Part shown: piece after piece, positions 18,808 through 28,087 of the stretch | How the letters are laid out: each line of letters begins with the position of its first letter | Numbering within the stretch: the stretch's first letter is position 1 | Assembly: GCA_963698995.1 (NCBI GenBank) | Contig: CAVOTD010000007.1 | Location: forward strand, 186,001-250,000 | Source of the DNA: AP-15 sp963698995 | GTDB lineage: Bacteria > Pseudomonadota > Alphaproteobacteria > ATCC43930 > CGMCC-115725 | Length of the DNA: 64,000 nucleotides | Direction: 5' to 3' | Notes under the pieces: generated by a model | The model's input: only the letters and a program-made list of their open reading frames with translations | What the model was told of the DNA's origin: nothing | Database searches by the model: none | Program-made: the position numbers and the translations under genes

Positions 18808-20592
18808 ATGCTCAAAAAGCTCTTGCCTTTTTTGAGGCCGTATCGGTGGCCGGTTGTTTGGGCGCTGCTGCAAGTGTTCTTCATAACCGGCTTTGAGCTG
18901 CTGAAGCCGTGGCCGCTTCAGGTGGTAGTCGACAACGTGCTCGGCGGCAAGCCGTTCCCGATCGACGGGCTGGCGTCCTTGCCGCCCGGCCGGCTGCTGC
19001 TCCTCGCCTGCCTCGGGATTGTCGTCGTTCATCTGGGCGCCGGCGCTCTGACCTTGCTACATAATTACACGACGATCGGCGTCGGTCAGAAAATGGTGAA
19101 CGACCTGCGCGGGTCCCTCTACGCCCATCTCCAACGGCTGTCCCTCGCCTTTCACAGCCGGCAACGGGTGGGCGATCTCCTCTATCGGATCACCGCAGAC
19201 AGCTTCGCCGTCCAGACCATGGTCATGAACGGCGCGCTGCCGATCCTGTCGGCGACGGTCCTCCTCGGCGGCATGCTTATTGTCCTCTTCCCGCTCGACC
19301 CATGGTTGACACTGCTCGCTCTGACCGTCGTTCCAATTTTGTTCGGGCTGATTTCCGGGTTCAACCGCAAGATCGTCGATATTGCGACCGAGGTGCGCAA
19401 CACCGAAAGCCGGGTCTATTCGGTCGTTCAGTGGGCGATGTCGTCGATCAAGGTCGTGCAGGCTTTCACCAAAGAGGAGGACGAGCATCGGCGCTTCATG
19501 GGAGCGAGCGGGGAGAGCTTGCGGGCGACCCTGCGTCTCTACAATTGGCAGACGCTCTATTCCGGAGCCGTGAACGTCGTAATTGCCGGCGGCACCGCGC
19601 TGGTGGTTTATGCCGGTGCACGCGCCGTCATCTCCGGACATCTTTCGGTCGGCCAGCTTATCGTCTTTGTCTCCTACCTTGCCCAGCTCTATGTGCCGAT
19701 CAACCAAATCACTCAGAGCTGGGGCTTGATCGCCGGCGCCCGCGTCGGGGCACGCCGGGTCTTCGAGGTGCTCGAGACCGAGCCCGACCTCAAGGATGGG
19801 AGCCACAGCTTCCCGCCACCAGGAGCGCGCGGTGCGATCGCCTGGCGCGATGTCGAGTTCCGCTATCGGCCGGAAATCCCGGTCTTGGCCGGCATTACCC
19901 TGAAAGTGGCTGCCGGTGCGAAAATTGCGGTCGTCGGCCCCACCGGGGCGGGCAAATCGACCCTCCTGGGGCTACTGCCACGGTTCTTCGATCCATCCGG
20001 GGGAGTTGTCGAAATCGACGGTGTCGATGTGCGCGAGTACAGGCTGAACTCCTTGCGAAGCCAGATCGCGATGGTCTTGCAGCCGCCGCTGATCTTTCCT
20101 TTTTCGGTCCGCGACAATATCGCCTATGGGCGTCCCGGGGCGAGCGATGAGGAGATCGAAGCGGCGGCGCGGCTGGCTCTTATCCACGACCTGATCACTT
20201 CGCTTCCCGAGGGGTATGACACCGTCATCGGCGAATCCGGGGTGTTGCTCTCCGAGGGAGAAAAACAGCGGATCACCATTGCCCGCGCACTGCTGCGCGA
20301 CGCGCCGATCCTGATACTGGACGAGCCGACCTCAGCGCTCGATGTCGCGACCGAGGCGCTCGTCATGGCGGGAATCGAACGGCTGATGGCGGGGCGCACA
20401 ACGCTGATCATTGCCCACCGACTGTCAACCGTGCGGCGCTGCGACCGGATCGTCGTGCTGCGCGACGGAGCCATTGTCGAAGAAGGCTCATTCGCGGAAT
20501 TGCTGCAAAGCAACGGAACCTTCGCAGAATATTGCCGGACCCAGTTCGTTCCCGAAGGACTGCACGAAGCAGAGAATCGCGTCGATGCCTGA
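18808..20592 (+). CDS. ABC exporter, fused permease and ATPase (MsbA-like)
   Basis: Half-size ABC transporter of 594 residues. The N-terminal membrane domain has hydrophobic helices at about 18-40, 65-87, 140-190 and 240-285. The ATPase domain shows Walker A VGPTGAGKST (about 376-385), Q-loop MVLQPP, signature LSEGEKQR (about 482-489), Walker B ILILDEPTSALD and the switch histidine AHRLSTV. This is the type I exporter fold used for lipids, lipid-linked glycans and polysaccharides. The start lies 6 nt after the GH-GT2 gene, so the two are probably co-expressed and functionally linked. Confidence 0.92.
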   Translation: MLKKLLPFLRPYRWPVVWALLQVFFITGFELLKPWPLQVVVDNVLGGKPFPIDGLASLPPGRLLLLACLGIVVVHLGAGALTLLHNYTTIGVGQKMVNDLRGSLYAHLQRLSLAFHSRQRVGDLLYRITADSFAVQTMVMNGALPILSATVLLGGMLIVLFPLDPWLTLLALTVVPILFGLISGFNRKIVDIATEVRNTESRVYSVVQWAMSSIKVVQAFTKEEDEHRRFMGASGESLRATLRLYNWQTLYSGAVNVVIAGGTALVVYAGARAVISGHLSVGQLIVFVSYLAQLYVPINQITQSWGLIAGARVGARRVFEVLETEPDLKDGSHSFPPPGARGAIAWRDVEFRYRPEIPVLAGITLKVAAGAKIAVVGPTGAGKSTLLGLLPRFFDPSGGVVEIDGVDVREYRLNSLRSQIAMVLQPPLIFPFSVRDNIAYGRPGASDEEIEAAARLALIHDLITSLPEGYDTVIGESGVLLSEGEKQRITIARALLRDAPILILDEPTSALDVATEALVMAGIERLMAGRTTLIIAHRLSTVRRCDRIVVLRDGAIVEEGSFAELLQSNGTFAEYCRTQFVPEGLHEAENRVDA

Positions 20593-20962
20593 CTCCACCA
20601 GGAACTCGCGTGAACAGAAAATCTGGGCGGGGTAAAACGTAAATCGCGCAAAATAGACCCAGTATAAAACTTTTACGTGCCTTGCCAGTTAATCGCCGGT
20701 TTGTAAAAGCCGCGTTTACCAATTGATAGACTTGAGTTTTGATCGAAGTCTGTCCGCGATAGGCGGGGAGGCGCGCGGTATTTGGTTAAGATACAGATCA
20801 AGTAACAAAAATTAACGAATGATAGTTGCCAGGGGAAAATCGGACCGCTAGGGTGCATGGCGGCGAGCGCCGCTGATGGGGCTCGGCTTGATCTAGCCGC
20901 AACCTGGTCCGGGCTACTACCACCGGACATCCACGGTTCGGCAGCACGTGGGGGCGGGGGAT
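20593..20962. other. AT-rich intergenic region without a recognised gene
   Basis: About 370 nt between the ABC exporter and the M23 peptidase. It is noticeably more AT-rich than the flanking genes (20620-20850 holds several A/T runs and TTAA tetramers). No open frame with family features, RNA gene or convincing hairpin with a T-run was seen. It probably holds the promoter of the M23 gene; no -35/-10 pair could be fixed with confidence. Confidence 0.5.
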
Positions 20963-22390
20963 ATGGTCGCGGAACTACCGGGCCGGGGAGGCACACGCTT
21001 CCCCGAAATCAGCATTCATTTTCGGACAGCAAATCGATCGTCACGGATTTCTTTGACACCGGCTGGCCAGATTGCAACCGCTGCGGCCGCGATCGCGGTG
21101 GCCGCCGCGCTTTGCTATCTCTCGCTCATTCGGATTGGCCATAACCGGGTCGTCGCCGACCGCGAAGCGGCGGTCGTCAGGGCGGAAAGCGCAAACGCCG
21201 ATCTACAGGACGATGTGGCGGCGCTGCGGGACCAACTTGCACTCGCCTCACGCGAGAGCCGGCAGGAAGATGACTTGCTCGACAGCGTGCAAGGTCAGGC
21301 TTCGCAGCAACGCGCTGACTTGCGTCAGCCGCTGCCGACATCCGATGGCGCCGCCGCGGCGCAGATCGGCCGACTGAGCCAAACGCTGGAGGAGACGCAG
21401 CGCGAGCTGCGACAGACCGACGCTCAGCGCGCGGCGCTCGCGGCGCGCCTCGGCAGGATCGAGAGGGATCGTGCCGGTCAACAGGCGCGCCACGACCAGT
21501 ACAAAGCCGGCCTCGATGCGACAGCAAAAAAGCTGCAACAGGTCAGCGCCGATCGAGACAAGGCGATCATCGAGCGAGACCGATTGCGGGCGCGAATTGC
21601 GGAGATCGAGCAGAAGCGCTCGCAGCGCCAGACCCTGCGACTGCAGCAACCGGGCAGCGAATTTCGTTTGGCCGGATTGATCACAGCGGAATTCGGCCAA
21701 TCCGAGGCTGATCCGTCACAACCCGAACTGCCGATTTCCGATGCGCCCCCGGAACCGCAGCGCGAATTGCGCAGCTTTGCGGCGTTCGCTCAACAAGCGA
21801 TCGACGAATTTCGCCACGTACTCGCTTCGACGGGCTTGAATGTCGAGCGCCTATTCCCGCAGTTCGCCCAAAATCGCGCCGAAGGCGGTCCCTTTGTCCC
21901 GCCGCCGAAGGGTGAACAGCTGACCGGGATCAGCACAGACAAGCTGGAGGCGATGCGCAGCTTGATCAAATCACTGCCGCTGTCCGTGCCGCTTGACCAC
22001 TTCCAGCTCGAGAGCCGGTTCGGGCCGCGCCATGACCCGTTCAATCGGCGATTGTCGTTCCATACCGGGATCGATCTTTCGGCGCCTTACATGTCGCCTG
22101 TCTATGCTACGGCAGCAGGGGTAGTGACTTACGCCGGCTATCGGAGCGATTACGGCAAGGTGGTCGAGATCGATCACGGCAACGGGATCGCCACCGTCTA
22201 CGGCCACCTCCACCGCTATATCGTCGCGGTCGGGCAAACTGTCGCGGAACATGCCCAGATCGGCTTTCTCGGAAGTACCGGACGCAGCTCGGGTCCGCAT
22301 GTGCATTACGAGGTTCTCGTCAACGACGAACCTCAAGACCCGCAGAAATTTATCGAGCTCGCCCGAGTTATCCCGGCGGCGGACAAATAA
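20963..22390 (+). CDS. M23 (LytM) family peptidoglycan endopeptidase with coiled coil
   Basis: About 475 residues from ATG 20963 (GTG 20948 is also possible). A single membrane segment near residues 40-57 (AAAAIAVAAALCYLS) anchors the protein, followed by a long periplasmic coiled coil to about residue 240. The C-terminal LytM domain has the zinc residues in HTGIDL and HVHYEV, with YGHLHRY and LGSTGRSSG between them, so it looks catalytically active rather than an EnvC-like degenerate form. It would cleave peptide cross-links during growth or division. Its 3' end faces the lytic transglycosylase gene 13 nt away, pairing two wall hydrolases tail to tail. Confidence 0.9.
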   Translation: MVAELPGRGGTRFPEISIHFRTANRSSRISLTPAGQIATAAAAIAVAAALCYLSLIRIGHNRVVADREAAVVRAESANADLQDDVAALRDQLALASRESRQEDDLLDSVQGQASQQRADLRQPLPTSDGAAAAQIGRLSQTLEETQRELRQTDAQRAALAARLGRIERDRAGQQARHDQYKAGLDATAKKLQQVSADRDKAIIERDRLRARIAEIEQKRSQRQTLRLQQPGSEFRLAGLITAEFGQSEADPSQPELPISDAPPEPQRELRSFAAFAQQAIDEFRHVLASTGLNVERLFPQFAQNRAEGGPFVPPPKGEQLTGISTDKLEAMRSLIKSLPLSVPLDHFQLESRFGPRHDPFNRRLSFHTGIDLSAPYMSPVYATAAGVVTYAGYRSDYGKVVEIDHGNGIATVYGHLHRYIVAVGQTVAEHAQIGFLGSTGRSSGPHVHYEVLVNDEPQDPQKFIELARVIPAADK

Positions 22391-22403
22391 TCGGGTCGTC
22401 GTA

Positions 22404-24458
22404 TCAGCGCGCCAGATCGCTGGCCAGCGAAAATGCCGAATCGCGCCCGATCTGGCCGCGGTAGATCTGCAGGTTCTCGAGGACGCGCTGAACGTAGTTG
22501 CGCGTCTCGTTGATCGGGATCATCTCAATCCAATCGACCATGTCGATATTGCCGCCGCGTGGGTCGCCATAGTCGCGCAGCCACTGTCGCACTCGCGTCG
22601 GGCCGGCATTGTAAGCGGCGATGGCTAGCGCGTAAGACCCGCCGAAATCATCGATCAAAGTTTCGAGGTAAGTGCGCCCGAGCAATACATTGTAGATACC
22701 GTCCGCGGTCAAGCGGTCGGCCGAGAATGGCAGTTGCATCTTGTTGGCGATAAAACTCGCCGTAGCCGGCATCAGCTGCATCAATCCGCGGGCCCCGACC
22801 CGGCTGACGGCGTCGCGCTCGAACGCGCTTTCCTGTCGCGTGATAGCGAAGAGCAGGGAGCGCTCCGCCGTGCCGCCACTCGGGATCTCGGTCACCGGAT
22901 AGCCGTGAATCATCAGGGGTGTACCGGCTTCGATCGCACGTTTCGCTACCGCAATTGCAAGATCAATGCGCCCGCTGCTTTCGGCGAGGTCGGCGAGCAT
23001 CGCGAACATCGTCGGGGTTTTCGCGTTGTCGGCCATGTGAAGAAGGAAAATCTTGCTGTGGTCGCGGTCGCCGAGCTCGAAAAAGACGCGGGCGGCACGA
23101 ACCAATTCGTTGTTGTTGAAGCGGTCTAGCTCTGCGGCGTCGGGCACGGGCTCCGGCGCCGGGCGCGGCGGTGCGTCGCGTCCCAATTGGTGGGCGGCGA
23201 GCTGGCCGTAAAAAGTAGCCATGTGATCGGCCCCGGCGGCGTACCACTTTGCCGCGAGCTCCGGTTTGGATTGCGCCTCCGCCGCGCGGCCGCCCCAATA
23301 ACCGGCCCGCGCCTTGGCAAATGGCGTGTTGACTTGGATCAATATGCGCGAGAAGTGTTCGAAGGCGAGCGCTGGCTGTTTCATATAGCGCAACGCAATG
23401 TAGCCCAATAAGAACTGGGCTTCGGAGAAGGCGTTGCCTTCGATCAACCCACGCTGCTCGACGATCCGGTAAGCAAGCTCGGCATTGCCGCCGGCGAGAA
23501 CCCGTCGGGCAATCGTTTGCCGCTCAGCCCACCACGCCGCCGGCCGGACGCGGTCGTTGCGCTGGGCGAGCAGGATCTGGACGGCCGCGTCGGTCATGTC
23601 TTTCCTGCGGCGCGATCGCAGCTGCTCGAAGATCAGTCCGGGATCGGAACGCAATCGTCCGGGAACCCGGGCGACCAATGCGTCGGCACTTGAGGCCTGA
23701 GCGGCAAGCGCCAAGCGAGCCTCTGCCAGGGCGCGATAATCGGGCGGGAGGAGCGTCAAGATGCGGTGCGCTGCTTCGCTCTGCCCATCCCACAATAACC
23801 GGTCGACCCGCTTCGCATGGTCCTCCGGCCGGATTGCGGCGCCATGCAGGGCAAGAAAGTTCTTTTCGTCGACTGGGCCGAAATCGGCGGCAATCCAGGT
23901 TGCCCGCAAGGCCTCGGTGCTGCCGCCGATATCGCCGGCGTTTAAGGCGATTTCGGCCTCGCGGACCCTGCCCGTGGCGCTGATCGGCGGATAACGTTTG
24001 AGCCACTCGGCCGCGACCGCATCCGATTCGCCGGCCAAGGCCTCCTCGGCATGCTTGCGCAGGCCTTTCTGACCGGGCCAATCGGGGTTTTTTTCGATGA
24101 ATTCGGCGATGTCAGGAAAGCGCCCGGCGGTACCAGGACGGGCGTAATCCATCCAGCGCAGCATCTTCAGCGGCAGCGGATCCTCTATCGCGGCCGCATC
24201 GGCGTATGCACGGTTCCAATCGCCACCCTGCGCTTCAGCAAGGGCTGAGCGTATGGCTACTAGATCGGCTGGCGCCAACGTGTGAGCGGCGGCAACCCGA
24301 ACCAAGAAAGCGCCGGCGATTAACGCGACCAGCACCACCCCGCGGAGAGCCGGGAGCAAAATCAGACCGCTCCTTGTCTGGGTCAAAGATGAGGCAAAGC
24401 TTCTTACGGTGTTTCTCCACCGAGAGCAAGTCAGCCGGCCGGAAGCTCGCCGGCGCAT
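22404..24458 (-). CDS. slt: Soluble lytic murein transglycosylase (Slt70-like)
   Basis: Periplasmic GH23 enzyme of about 684 residues that cleaves the MurNAc-GlcNAc bond with 1,6-anhydro ring formation. An N-terminal signal anchor (ILLPALRGVVLVALIAGAFL) is followed by a long alpha-superhelical region with repeated helices. The C-terminal SLT domain has ITRQESAF with the catalytic glutamate, GARGLMQLMPATA, and AYNAGP. ATG 24458 gives a basic N-terminus before the hydrophobic segment; the frame remains open 47 codons further. It is divergent from dapA by about 110 nt. Confidence 0.9.
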   Translation of the reverse strand: MRRRASGRLTCSRWRNTVRSFASSLTQTRSGLILLPALRGVVLVALIAGAFLVRVAAAHTLAPADLVAIRSALAEAQGGDWNRAYADAAAIEDPLPLKMLRWMDYARPGTAGRFPDIAEFIEKNPDWPGQKGLRKHAEEALAGESDAVAAEWLKRYPPISATGRVREAEIALNAGDIGGSTEALRATWIAADFGPVDEKNFLALHGAAIRPEDHAKRVDRLLWDGQSEAAHRILTLLPPDYRALAEARLALAAQASSADALVARVPGRLRSDPGLIFEQLRSRRRKDMTDAAVQILLAQRNDRVRPAAWWAERQTIARRVLAGGNAELAYRIVEQRGLIEGNAFSEAQFLLGYIALRYMKQPALAFEHFSRILIQVNTPFAKARAGYWGGRAAEAQSKPELAAKWYAAGADHMATFYGQLAAHQLGRDAPPRPAPEPVPDAAELDRFNNNELVRAARVFFELGDRDHSKIFLLHMADNAKTPTMFAMLADLAESSGRIDLAIAVAKRAIEAGTPLMIHGYPVTEIPSGGTAERSLLFAITRQESAFERDAVSRVGARGLMQLMPATASFIANKMQLPFSADRLTADGIYNVLLGRTYLETLIDDFGGSYALAIAAYNAGPTRVRQWLRDYGDPRGGNIDMVDWIEMIPINETRNYVQRVLENLQIYRGQIGRDSAFSLASDLAR

Positions 24459-24567
24459 TGCCTCGGAACCCCGCATCTGTGCAGCACGCGCGGCGGTGTA
24501 GGGCTGTTGAAGCCGGCGACGCCGAGGACTATCGTGGCTCGGCAATGCGGCCGTCCCGGAGGAAACG

Positions 24568-25443
24568 ATGTTCAACGGATCGCTCGTCGCGCTGATCACG
24601 CCGTTTCGCGATCACCGGCTGGACGAGAGCGCCTTTCAGGAGCACGTGACTTGGCAGGTCGGTCAGGGCACCCACGGCCTTGTGCCGTGCGGCACCACCG
24701 GAGAAGCGCCGGCGCTCGCCGATGACGAGCAGCAGCGGCTGATCGCGCTGTGCGTCGAGGCCGCCGGTGGCAAAGTACCGGTAATCGCCGGAACCGGAAC
24801 AAACTCGACCGAACACACGATCGAACTGACACGGCGAGCGAAGGCGGCGGGAGCCGACGCGGTGCTGATTGTCTGCCCTTATTACAACAAACCGACGCAA
24901 GAGGGGCTTTATCAGCATTTCAAGACGGTTCACGACGCCGTCGATCTGCCGATCGTCATCTACAACATTCCGGGCCGCTCGTCGGTCGACATGACGAATG
25001 CGACGATGGCGCGTCTTGCCGAATTGCCCAATATCGTCGGGGTCAAGGACGCCACGAACGACTTGGCCCGGCCGCTGCGCATGCGGGTCGAAATCGGCGC
25101 CGGTTTCTGCCTGCTTTCGGGCGAAGACGCAACCGCCGTTGCCTACCTTGCACAAGGCGGCGACGGGTGCATTTCGGTGACCGCCAATGTCGCCCCGCGG
25201 CTATGCTCGGAGATGCACGTGGCGTGGCAGCGCGGCGACGTCGCGACGGTGCGCCAGATCAATCGGCGCCTGATCCCGCTGCACGACGCGCTGTTCGCCG
25301 AAACCAGCCCGGCTCCCGTCAAATATGCTGCCTCGCTTCTGGGCCGCTGCACCGCCGAAGTGCGGCAGCCGTTATGGGCGATCATGCCTGAAACTCAGGA
25401 CAAGGTTCAGCGGGCGATGCGGAGCGCTGGTCTCCTCAACTAA
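24568..25443 (+). CDS. dapA: 4-hydroxy-tetrahydrodipicolinate synthase
   Basis: Class I aldolase (291 residues) condensing pyruvate and aspartate semialdehyde in the DAP/lysine pathway, feeding peptidoglycan. GTTGEAPAL (about residues 42-50) binds pyruvate, VIYNIPGRSS carries the catalytic tyrosine, and the Schiff-base lysine lies in GVKDAT. The stop overlaps the smpB start as TAATG, so the two are translationally coupled. The arrangement slt/dapA-smpB is common in alphaproteobacteria. Confidence 0.97.
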   Translation: MFNGSLVALITPFRDHRLDESAFQEHVTWQVGQGTHGLVPCGTTGEAPALADDEQQRLIALCVEAAGGKVPVIAGTGTNSTEHTIELTRRAKAAGADAVLIVCPYYNKPTQEGLYQHFKTVHDAVDLPIVIYNIPGRSSVDMTNATMARLAELPNIVGVKDATNDLARPLRMRVEIGAGFCLLSGEDATAVAYLAQGGDGCISVTANVAPRLCSEMHVAWQRGDVATVRQINRRLIPLHDALFAETSPAPVKYAASLLGRCTAEVRQPLWAIMPETQDKVQRAMRSAGLLN

Positions 25444-25907
25444 TGCGATCGGCGGATCGTTACGTCGCGCAAAATCGGCGGGCGCGCCACGACTATCTAA
25501 TCGAGGACACACTCGAGGCGGGAGTGGTCCTGCAGGGCACCGAGGTCAAGGTGCTTCGCCAGGGGCAGGCAAGTATCGCCGAGGCTTATGCCGACGGGAG
25601 CAGCGGCGAGCTTTTCCTCGTCAATGCCAATATTCCGGAATACTCGGCTTCCGCTCATTTCAATCACCAGCCGCGCCGTCCGCGCAAGCTGCTGCTGCAT
25701 CGCAAGCAGATGAACCGGCTGTTGGGCGCGATCCGACGTGAGGGCATCACGGTGGTGCCGCTGTCGATTTATTTCAATGCCCGCGGTCGCGCCAAGGTTG
25801 AGCTCGGGCTCGCCCGCGGTAAGCGCAAGGCTGACAAGCGGCAGGCCGAGAAGCAGCGCGACTGGCAGCGCAGCCGCGCCCGCATCTTACGCGACCGCGA
25901 TGCCTGA
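25443..25907 (+). CDS. smpB: SsrA-binding protein SmpB
   Basis: Binds tmRNA and delivers it to stalled ribosomes for trans-translation. 154 residues, as expected. It starts ADRYVAQNRRARHDYLIEDTLEAG and continues GTEVKVLRQGQASI; the basic C-terminal tail (KRKADKRQAEKQRDWQRSR) is the element that mimics the missing codon in the ribosome. ATG at 25443 overlaps the dapA stop. No ssrA gene is visible nearby. Confidence 0.97.
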   Translation: MRSADRYVAQNRRARHDYLIEDTLEAGVVLQGTEVKVLRQGQASIAEAYADGSSGELFLVNANIPEYSASAHFNHQPRRPRKLLLHRKQMNRLLGAIRREGITVVPLSIYFNARGRAKVELGLARGKRKADKRQAEKQRDWQRSRARILRDRDA

Positions 25908-25952
25908 GCCCGGCTCACCGCAAAGACCACTCTCGCGCCGGCCGTCTGTTCC

Positions 25953-26678
25953 TCACCCGCCCGCTGATGCGGGCTCCTCATCAACCCCCTCGTTTGCCGG
26001 CAGAGCATCGGGCTGAGACGCTCTTTCCGTTGTGGCGAGGTGTCGCGCGAGGGTGGCAAACACCGATTCGAACATGGCGGGACTTAGCTTGCCCGTATTG
26101 GTGTTGAGCCGCGAGCAGTGATAGCTGTCGGCAAGCACCAAGCCCGAGGGCAACACATGCATTCGACCGTGGGCGAAAGGGAACAGCGTGCGGCGCAGGT
26201 CGAGCATCGCGAGCACGCTCTGGTGAGCGATCGCCCCGAGGGCCAGGATCGCCCGGAGCTGCGGCATACCGGCAATCTCGGCGAGAAGAAACCGCCGGCA
26301 CGTGGCGATCTCGCCCGGTTCGGGTTTGTTCTGCGGCGGAACGCAACGCACGGCATTGGTGATGCGGACCCGGCGGAGCATCAGGCCGTCATCGGGCCGG
26401 GCCTCATAGGCGCCTTCCGCAAAGCCGAATTTATGTAAGGTCTCGTAGAGCAATTCCCCGGCGTAATCGCCGGTAAATGGACGACCGGTCCGGTTCGCGC
26501 CGCGCAATCCGGGAGCGAGCCCAACGATCAACAACGCGGCCGCGTCTTCGCCAAAGGGGGGCACCGGCGCGTTGAACCATTCCGGATGAGCCCGCCGTTG
26601 CGCCCCGCGAAACGCGGCGAGGCGTGGGCAGAGCGGGCAGTCCCGCGGCGGCGCGGCCACCGGGGCTGAAATCGTCAC
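25953..26678 (-). CDS. Uracil-DNA glycosylase, family 5 (UDGb)
   Basis: Iron-sulfur base-excision enzyme of 241 residues that removes uracil and related deaminated bases. The N-terminal CPLCPRL supplies cluster cysteines. Motif A GLAPGLRGANRTGRPFTGDYAG is the UDGb form (no Asp/Asn nucleophile at the usual place). Motif B SYHCSRLNTNTGKL is at about residues 185-198. The start overlaps the end of the upstream NYN gene by 4 nt, so the pair is co-translated. The last ~20 residues are low in complexity and carry a short CCCGC/GCGGG hairpin at the DNA level. Confidence 0.9.
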   Translation of the reverse strand: MTISAPVAAPPRDCPLCPRLAAFRGAQRRAHPEWFNAPVPPFGEDAAALLIVGLAPGLRGANRTGRPFTGDYAGELLYETLHKFGFAEGAYEARPDDGLMLRRVRITNAVRCVPPQNKPEPGEIATCRRFLLAEIAGMPQLRAILALGAIAHQSVLAMLDLRRTLFPFAHGRMHVLPSGLVLADSYHCSRLNTNTGKLSPAMFESVFATLARHLATTERASQPDALPANEGVDEEPASAGG

Positions 26679-27256
26679 GCTTCGTCGACGGGTTCGGTGC
26701 GCGGCCGATGAGGCTCGTCGCGCGCATGGTGGTTGCGCATGACGCTCGGCGCGAGATCCTGAAGTTCGATGAAATTGTCGGCCTGGCGGCGCAGATCGTC
26801 CGAGACCATCGGTGGCGTCGAGCGCATGGTTGAAACTACCGATACGCGAACCCCCTTGCGCTGGACGGCCTCGACCAGCCGGCGGAAATCCCCGTCGCCC
26901 GAGAACAAGATCGCATGATCGATGTACTGCGCCATCTCGAGCATGTCGATCGCCAGCTCGATGTCCATATTCCCCTTGATTCGTCGCCGGCCCATCGCGT
27001 CGGTGAATTCCTTGGTCGGCTTCGTAACCATTGCGTAGCCATTATAGTCGAGCCAATCGACGAGCGGCCTGATTGGCGAGTACTCCTGGTCTTCAACTAA
27101 TGCGGTATAGTAAAACGCTCGAATTAGCCGACCTTTGGTGCTGAATAAATCGAGCAGCCGTCGATAATCTATGTCGAACGCCAAGCCCCGAGCGGCAGAG
27201 TAAAGGTTGGCCCCATCAATGAAAATAGCAAGTCGCTCTTCCGGGTAGAATATCAT
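26675..27256 (-). CDS. NYN domain protein (LabA/DUF88 family)
   Basis: 193-residue PIN-like protein. Conserved acidic residues are visible in FIDGANLY (about residues 12-19), KGNMDIELAIDM (about 95-106) and FSGDGDF (about 118-124), the expected metal-binding set of a NYN ribonuclease. The family is linked to RNA cleavage or regulation, but its substrate is not known here. It overlaps the uracil-DNA glycosylase gene by 4 nt and diverges from folK. The C-terminal ~25 residues are charged and probably disordered. Confidence 0.88.
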   Translation of the reverse strand: MIFYPEERLAIFIDGANLYSAARGLAFDIDYRRLLDLFSTKGRLIRAFYYTALVEDQEYSPIRPLVDWLDYNGYAMVTKPTKEFTDAMGRRRIKGNMDIELAIDMLEMAQYIDHAILFSGDGDFRRLVEAVQRKGVRVSVVSTMRSTPPMVSDDLRRQADNFIELQDLAPSVMRNHHARDEPHRPRTEPVDEA

Positions 27257-27518
27257 CTGCCAAAATGCCCTATCGTATTAGGTACCGACCCGCAATGGAT
27301 CTTGTAAATCACGCCCGCATCACCCCAATTCACCATTCCCGTGAAATCGGCAATCCTGTCGCGGGGTGTGTTGCGGCGGACGCTCCGGTCTCCCGTTTCC
27401 GCAGGAGCGATCACTCCTTGCCGAAATATACCAAATTCATTTCGGGTCAATCTGTAACGTGAGTGTCTTACACGGCTCAGTCCGGGTCAAGAAGCGACCG
27501 GATGGTGGAGGACATCAG

Positions 27519-28013
27519 GTGATCCTGATCGGCATCGGAGGGAATCTCGACAGCCCGGGGTTTGGCTCGCCGCGCGCCACCCAGATTGCTGCGCTCGCTG
27601 CGCTGGAAGCGGCGGGCATCGCTATCGTCAGGCGCTCCGGGTGGTATCGCAGCGAGCCGGTCCCCCGCTCGAACCAGCCCTGGTTCGTCAACGCTGTCGC
27701 GTCGCTCGCGACCGGGCTCGGCGCGAGCGAGCTGCTGACGCTGCTGCAAGCCATCGAAACGCGATTTGGCCGCACCCGCGCGGCGCGCAACGCGGCGCGG
27801 GTGCTCGATCTCGATCTGCTCGATCACCATGGCCAGGCGATCGACACGCCTTCGCTCGTCCTGCCGCATCCGCGGCTGCACGAACGCCGGTTCGTGCTGG
27901 TCCCGCTCGCCGAGATCGCGCCTCGTTGGCGGCACCCCATTACCGGTCTTACCGCCGCGCAACTCTTGGCCCAACTGACGAGCGAGCAGGAGCTGGAGCG
28001 CCTGTCGTGTTGA
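27519..28013 (+). CDS. folK: 2-amino-4-hydroxy-6-hydroxymethyldihydropteridine pyrophosphokinase
   Basis: HPPK (164 residues) transfers pyrophosphate from ATP to the pterin precursor in folate synthesis. It begins VILIGIGGNLDSP and contains the substrate loop GWYRSEPV, FVNAVASL, RVLDLDLLDH with catalytic aspartates, and LPHPRLHERRFVLVPLAEI. GTG 27519 is chosen because a GGAGG site lies 8-12 nt upstream and the strand-1 residues follow immediately; the frame remains open upstream with no family similarity. Confidence 0.92.
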   Translation: MILIGIGGNLDSPGFGSPRATQIAALAALEAAGIAIVRRSGWYRSEPVPRSNQPWFVNAVASLATGLGASELLTLLQAIETRFGRTRAARNAARVLDLDLLDHHGQAIDTPSLVLPHPRLHERRFVLVPLAEIAPRWRHPITGLTAAQLLAQLTSEQELERLSC

Positions 28014-28087
28014 TCAATTGCGGGCCGTCCGTTTGTGCCTCCGCGCGGTGGCCGATATAAACGCTTTGCGATTTATCGGAAGAGCCA

